From Sinorhizobium alkalisoli (GTDB lineage: Bacteria > Pseudomonadota > Alphaproteobacteria > Rhizobiales > Rhizobiaceae), in NCBI RefSeq assembly GCF_008932245.1, contig NZ_CP034909.1, positions 2,679,001 to 2,743,000 of the forward strand: DNA of 64,000 bases, given 5' to 3'. Within the stretch, counting starts at the first letter, position 1; every line of letters begins with the position of its first letter. The notes beneath the pieces are model-generated. The model made no database searches. It had not been told where the DNA came from and saw nothing but the letters and a program-made list of their open reading frames with translations. Both the position numbers and the translations under genes were made by a program. Of this stretch, positions 62,892-64,000 are shown piece by piece.

Positions 62892-63710
62892 ATGCGGCAC
62901 TACTCTCCCTACGAGATCATCAAGGGCAATCCGGCGCAAGGACTTGTGCTTCTGGCGGACCATGCGATGAACCGACTGCCGCCGGAATACGACCGGCTCG
63001 GTCTGCCTGAAAGCGCATTCGCGCGCCACATCGCCTATGATATCGGCATCGAGTCGCTGACACGGCAACTGTCGGCCGCGCTCGATTCACCAGCCGTTCT
63101 CGGCTGCTTTTCGCGACTCCTGATCGACCCCAATCGCGGTGAGGACGACCCGACACTGATCATGAGAATATCCGACGGCGCCATCGTCCCGGGCAACCAT
63201 CCGATCTCCACGGATGAGTGGCAGAGGCGGCTGGACCGCTTTCACCGCCCCTATCACCAGGCGGTATCGCAGACGATCGCCGAAGTCGCGGCGGCCGGCG
63301 CCCGGGCCCCGCTGGTCATTTCGCTGCACTCCTTCACACCCGCCTGGAAGGGCGTGGCGCGGCCGTGGCATGCGGCCGTGCTCTGGGACAATGACCCCCG
63401 CGCCGTCTTTCCGCTGATCGAGCGTCTCGAGGCTGCGGGCGATATCCTCGTCGGGAACAACGAGCCCTATGACGGCGCGCTCAGGGGCGATACGATGTAC
63501 CGGCACTGCATGGCGGCAGGCATCCCCCATGCGTTGATCGAGATACGGCAGGATCTGATTGCCGATGACACGGGCGTTGCCGCCTGGGCCGAACGCCTGG
63601 CGCCCATTCTCGCGGCGCTCAACGCCATGCCGGCGCTCCACGCCTATCAGCGCCACCCTTCGCGCACGGGCGCCTATCGCGACGGGGATGAAGAGGAGAA
63701 ACTACTATGA
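62892..63710 (+). CDS. N-formylglutamate amidohydrolase family protein
   Basis: A 272-residue zinc hydrolase of the HutG/N-formylglutamate amidohydrolase family: GLVLLADHAMNRLPPEYDRLGLP, the DPNRGEDDPTLI block, VISLHSFTPAWKG and VGNNEPYDGALRGDTMYRHC. No hut genes are close, so the substrate may be another N-formyl or N-acyl amino acid. I start at the ATG at 62892. It overlaps the following gene by 4 bases (ATGA). Confidence 0.9.
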   Translation: MRHYSPYEIIKGNPAQGLVLLADHAMNRLPPEYDRLGLPESAFARHIAYDIGIESLTRQLSAALDSPAVLGCFSRLLIDPNRGEDDPTLIMRISDGAIVPGNHPISTDEWQRRLDRFHRPYHQAVSQTIAEVAAAGARAPLVISLHSFTPAWKGVARPWHAAVLWDNDPRAVFPLIERLEAAGDILVGNNEPYDGALRGDTMYRHCMAAGIPHALIEIRQDLIADDTGVAAWAERLAPILAALNAMPALHAYQRHPSRTGAYRDGDEEEKLL

Positions 63711-64000
63711 CCCAGCTCAGCGAGGAACAGCGCCTGGCGTTCGAAGCCGCCGCTTTCCGCCGGCTGGTCGAGCATTTGCGCAGGCGCAGCGACGTCCAGA
63801 ACATCGACCTGATGAATCTCGCCGGCTTCTGCCGCAATTGCCTTTCGAACTGGTATCGAGAGGCGGCCGAGACTTCCGGGATCGCGATGAGCAAGGAAGA
63901 ATCGCGCGAGATCATCTACGGCATGCCGTATGAGGAGTGGCGGTCGCGCCACCAGACGGATGCATCGGCCGAGCAGAAGACTGCCTTCGAGCGCAACCGG
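63707..64000 (+). CDS. DUF1244 protein (3' end outside window)
   Basis: The first 98 residues of a small cytosolic protein: FRRLVEHLRRRSDVQNIDLMNLAGFCRNCLSNWYREAAETSGIAMSKEESREIIYGMPYEEWRSRHQ. This is the DUF1244 family of alphaproteobacteria, about 100 residues long, so only a few residues are missing. It is translationally coupled to the amidohydrolase. It contains a CRNC pair that could bind metal. Function is unknown. Confidence 0.88.
   Translation, partial: MTQLSEEQRLAFEAAAFRRLVEHLRRRSDVQNIDLMNLAGFCRNCLSNWYREAAETSGIAMSKEESREIIYGMPYEEWRSRHQTDASAEQKTAFERNR

Overview
The window looks like a chromosomal segment of a fast-growing rhizobium of the Sinorhizobium/Ensifer group (Alphaproteobacteria, Hyphomicrobiales). 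The evidence is high GC, a complete ruvCAB block, an alphaproteobacterial tol-pal cluster, the rhizobial sulfolipid operon sqdB-sqdD-sqdC, a class III cyclase with TPR repeats, RcdA and TTAA-N7-TTAA CtrA boxes, a 6S RNA next to zapA, and dispersed mosaic intergenic palindromes. I see no tRNA, rRNA, IS element, prophage, CRISPR array or restriction system. It reads as core genome with a few accessory islands.

Layout. 1-8.5 kb: ftsH (cut by the left edge), tilS, cpoB, pal, tolB, tolA, tolR and tolQ, all on the minus strand, form the division/envelope block. 9-12 kb: an ATP-dependent ligase gene ligD on the plus strand sits between tolQ and the thioesterase gene ybgC. 12.2-15.2 kb: sulfoquinovosyl lipid genes. 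15.3-18.6 kb: ruvC-ruvA-ruvB plus a Tat-exported metallophosphoesterase. 18.7-24.6 kb: an LLM flavin oxidoreductase, then a TRAP transporter operon with a DapA-like aldolase and a divergent GntR regulator. 24.7-30.9 kb: yebC, an MBL-fold hydrolase and an RND efflux pair.

31.2-35.1 kb: ymdB-like phosphodiesterase, 5-formyl-THF cyclo-ligase, a DUF1127/LysR divergent pair, 6S RNA, zapA and a coiled-coil gene. 35.5-41.6 kb: tkt, gap, a putative glycolipid-binding gene, pgk and class I fbaB. 41.8-46.9 kb: PhzF-like protein, TPR cyclase, a 51-residue membrane protein, an MFS transporter and DUF1192. 47.3-50.3 kb: rcdA, rpmE and an ABC exporter. 50.4-55.9 kb: a MotA/MotB-like orphan motor pair, an inositol monophosphatase, a Sel1-repeat protein and a ThiE-like protein. 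56-64 kb: TauE-like permease, ArsR regulator, two divergent YdcH genes, purEK, rpmJ, a TPR protein, pyk with DUF1036, an N-formylglutamate amidohydrolase and a DUF1244 gene cut by the right edge.

Themes. Lower glycolysis/gluconeogenesis (tkt, gap, pgk, fbaB, pyk) is grouped here, and CG-centred palindromes before fbaB and pyk suggest a shared LacI-type regulator. The cell cycle is represented by rcdA behind two perfect CtrA boxes, ftsH, zapA and tol-pal. No clearly new multi-gene system was found. The least explained items are the orphan MotA/MotB-like pair, the lipid-binding gene inside the glycolytic operon, the cyclase lacking a metal-binding Asp, the leader hairpins of the L31 and L36 genes, and the LysR/DUF1127 pair beside the 6S RNA gene.
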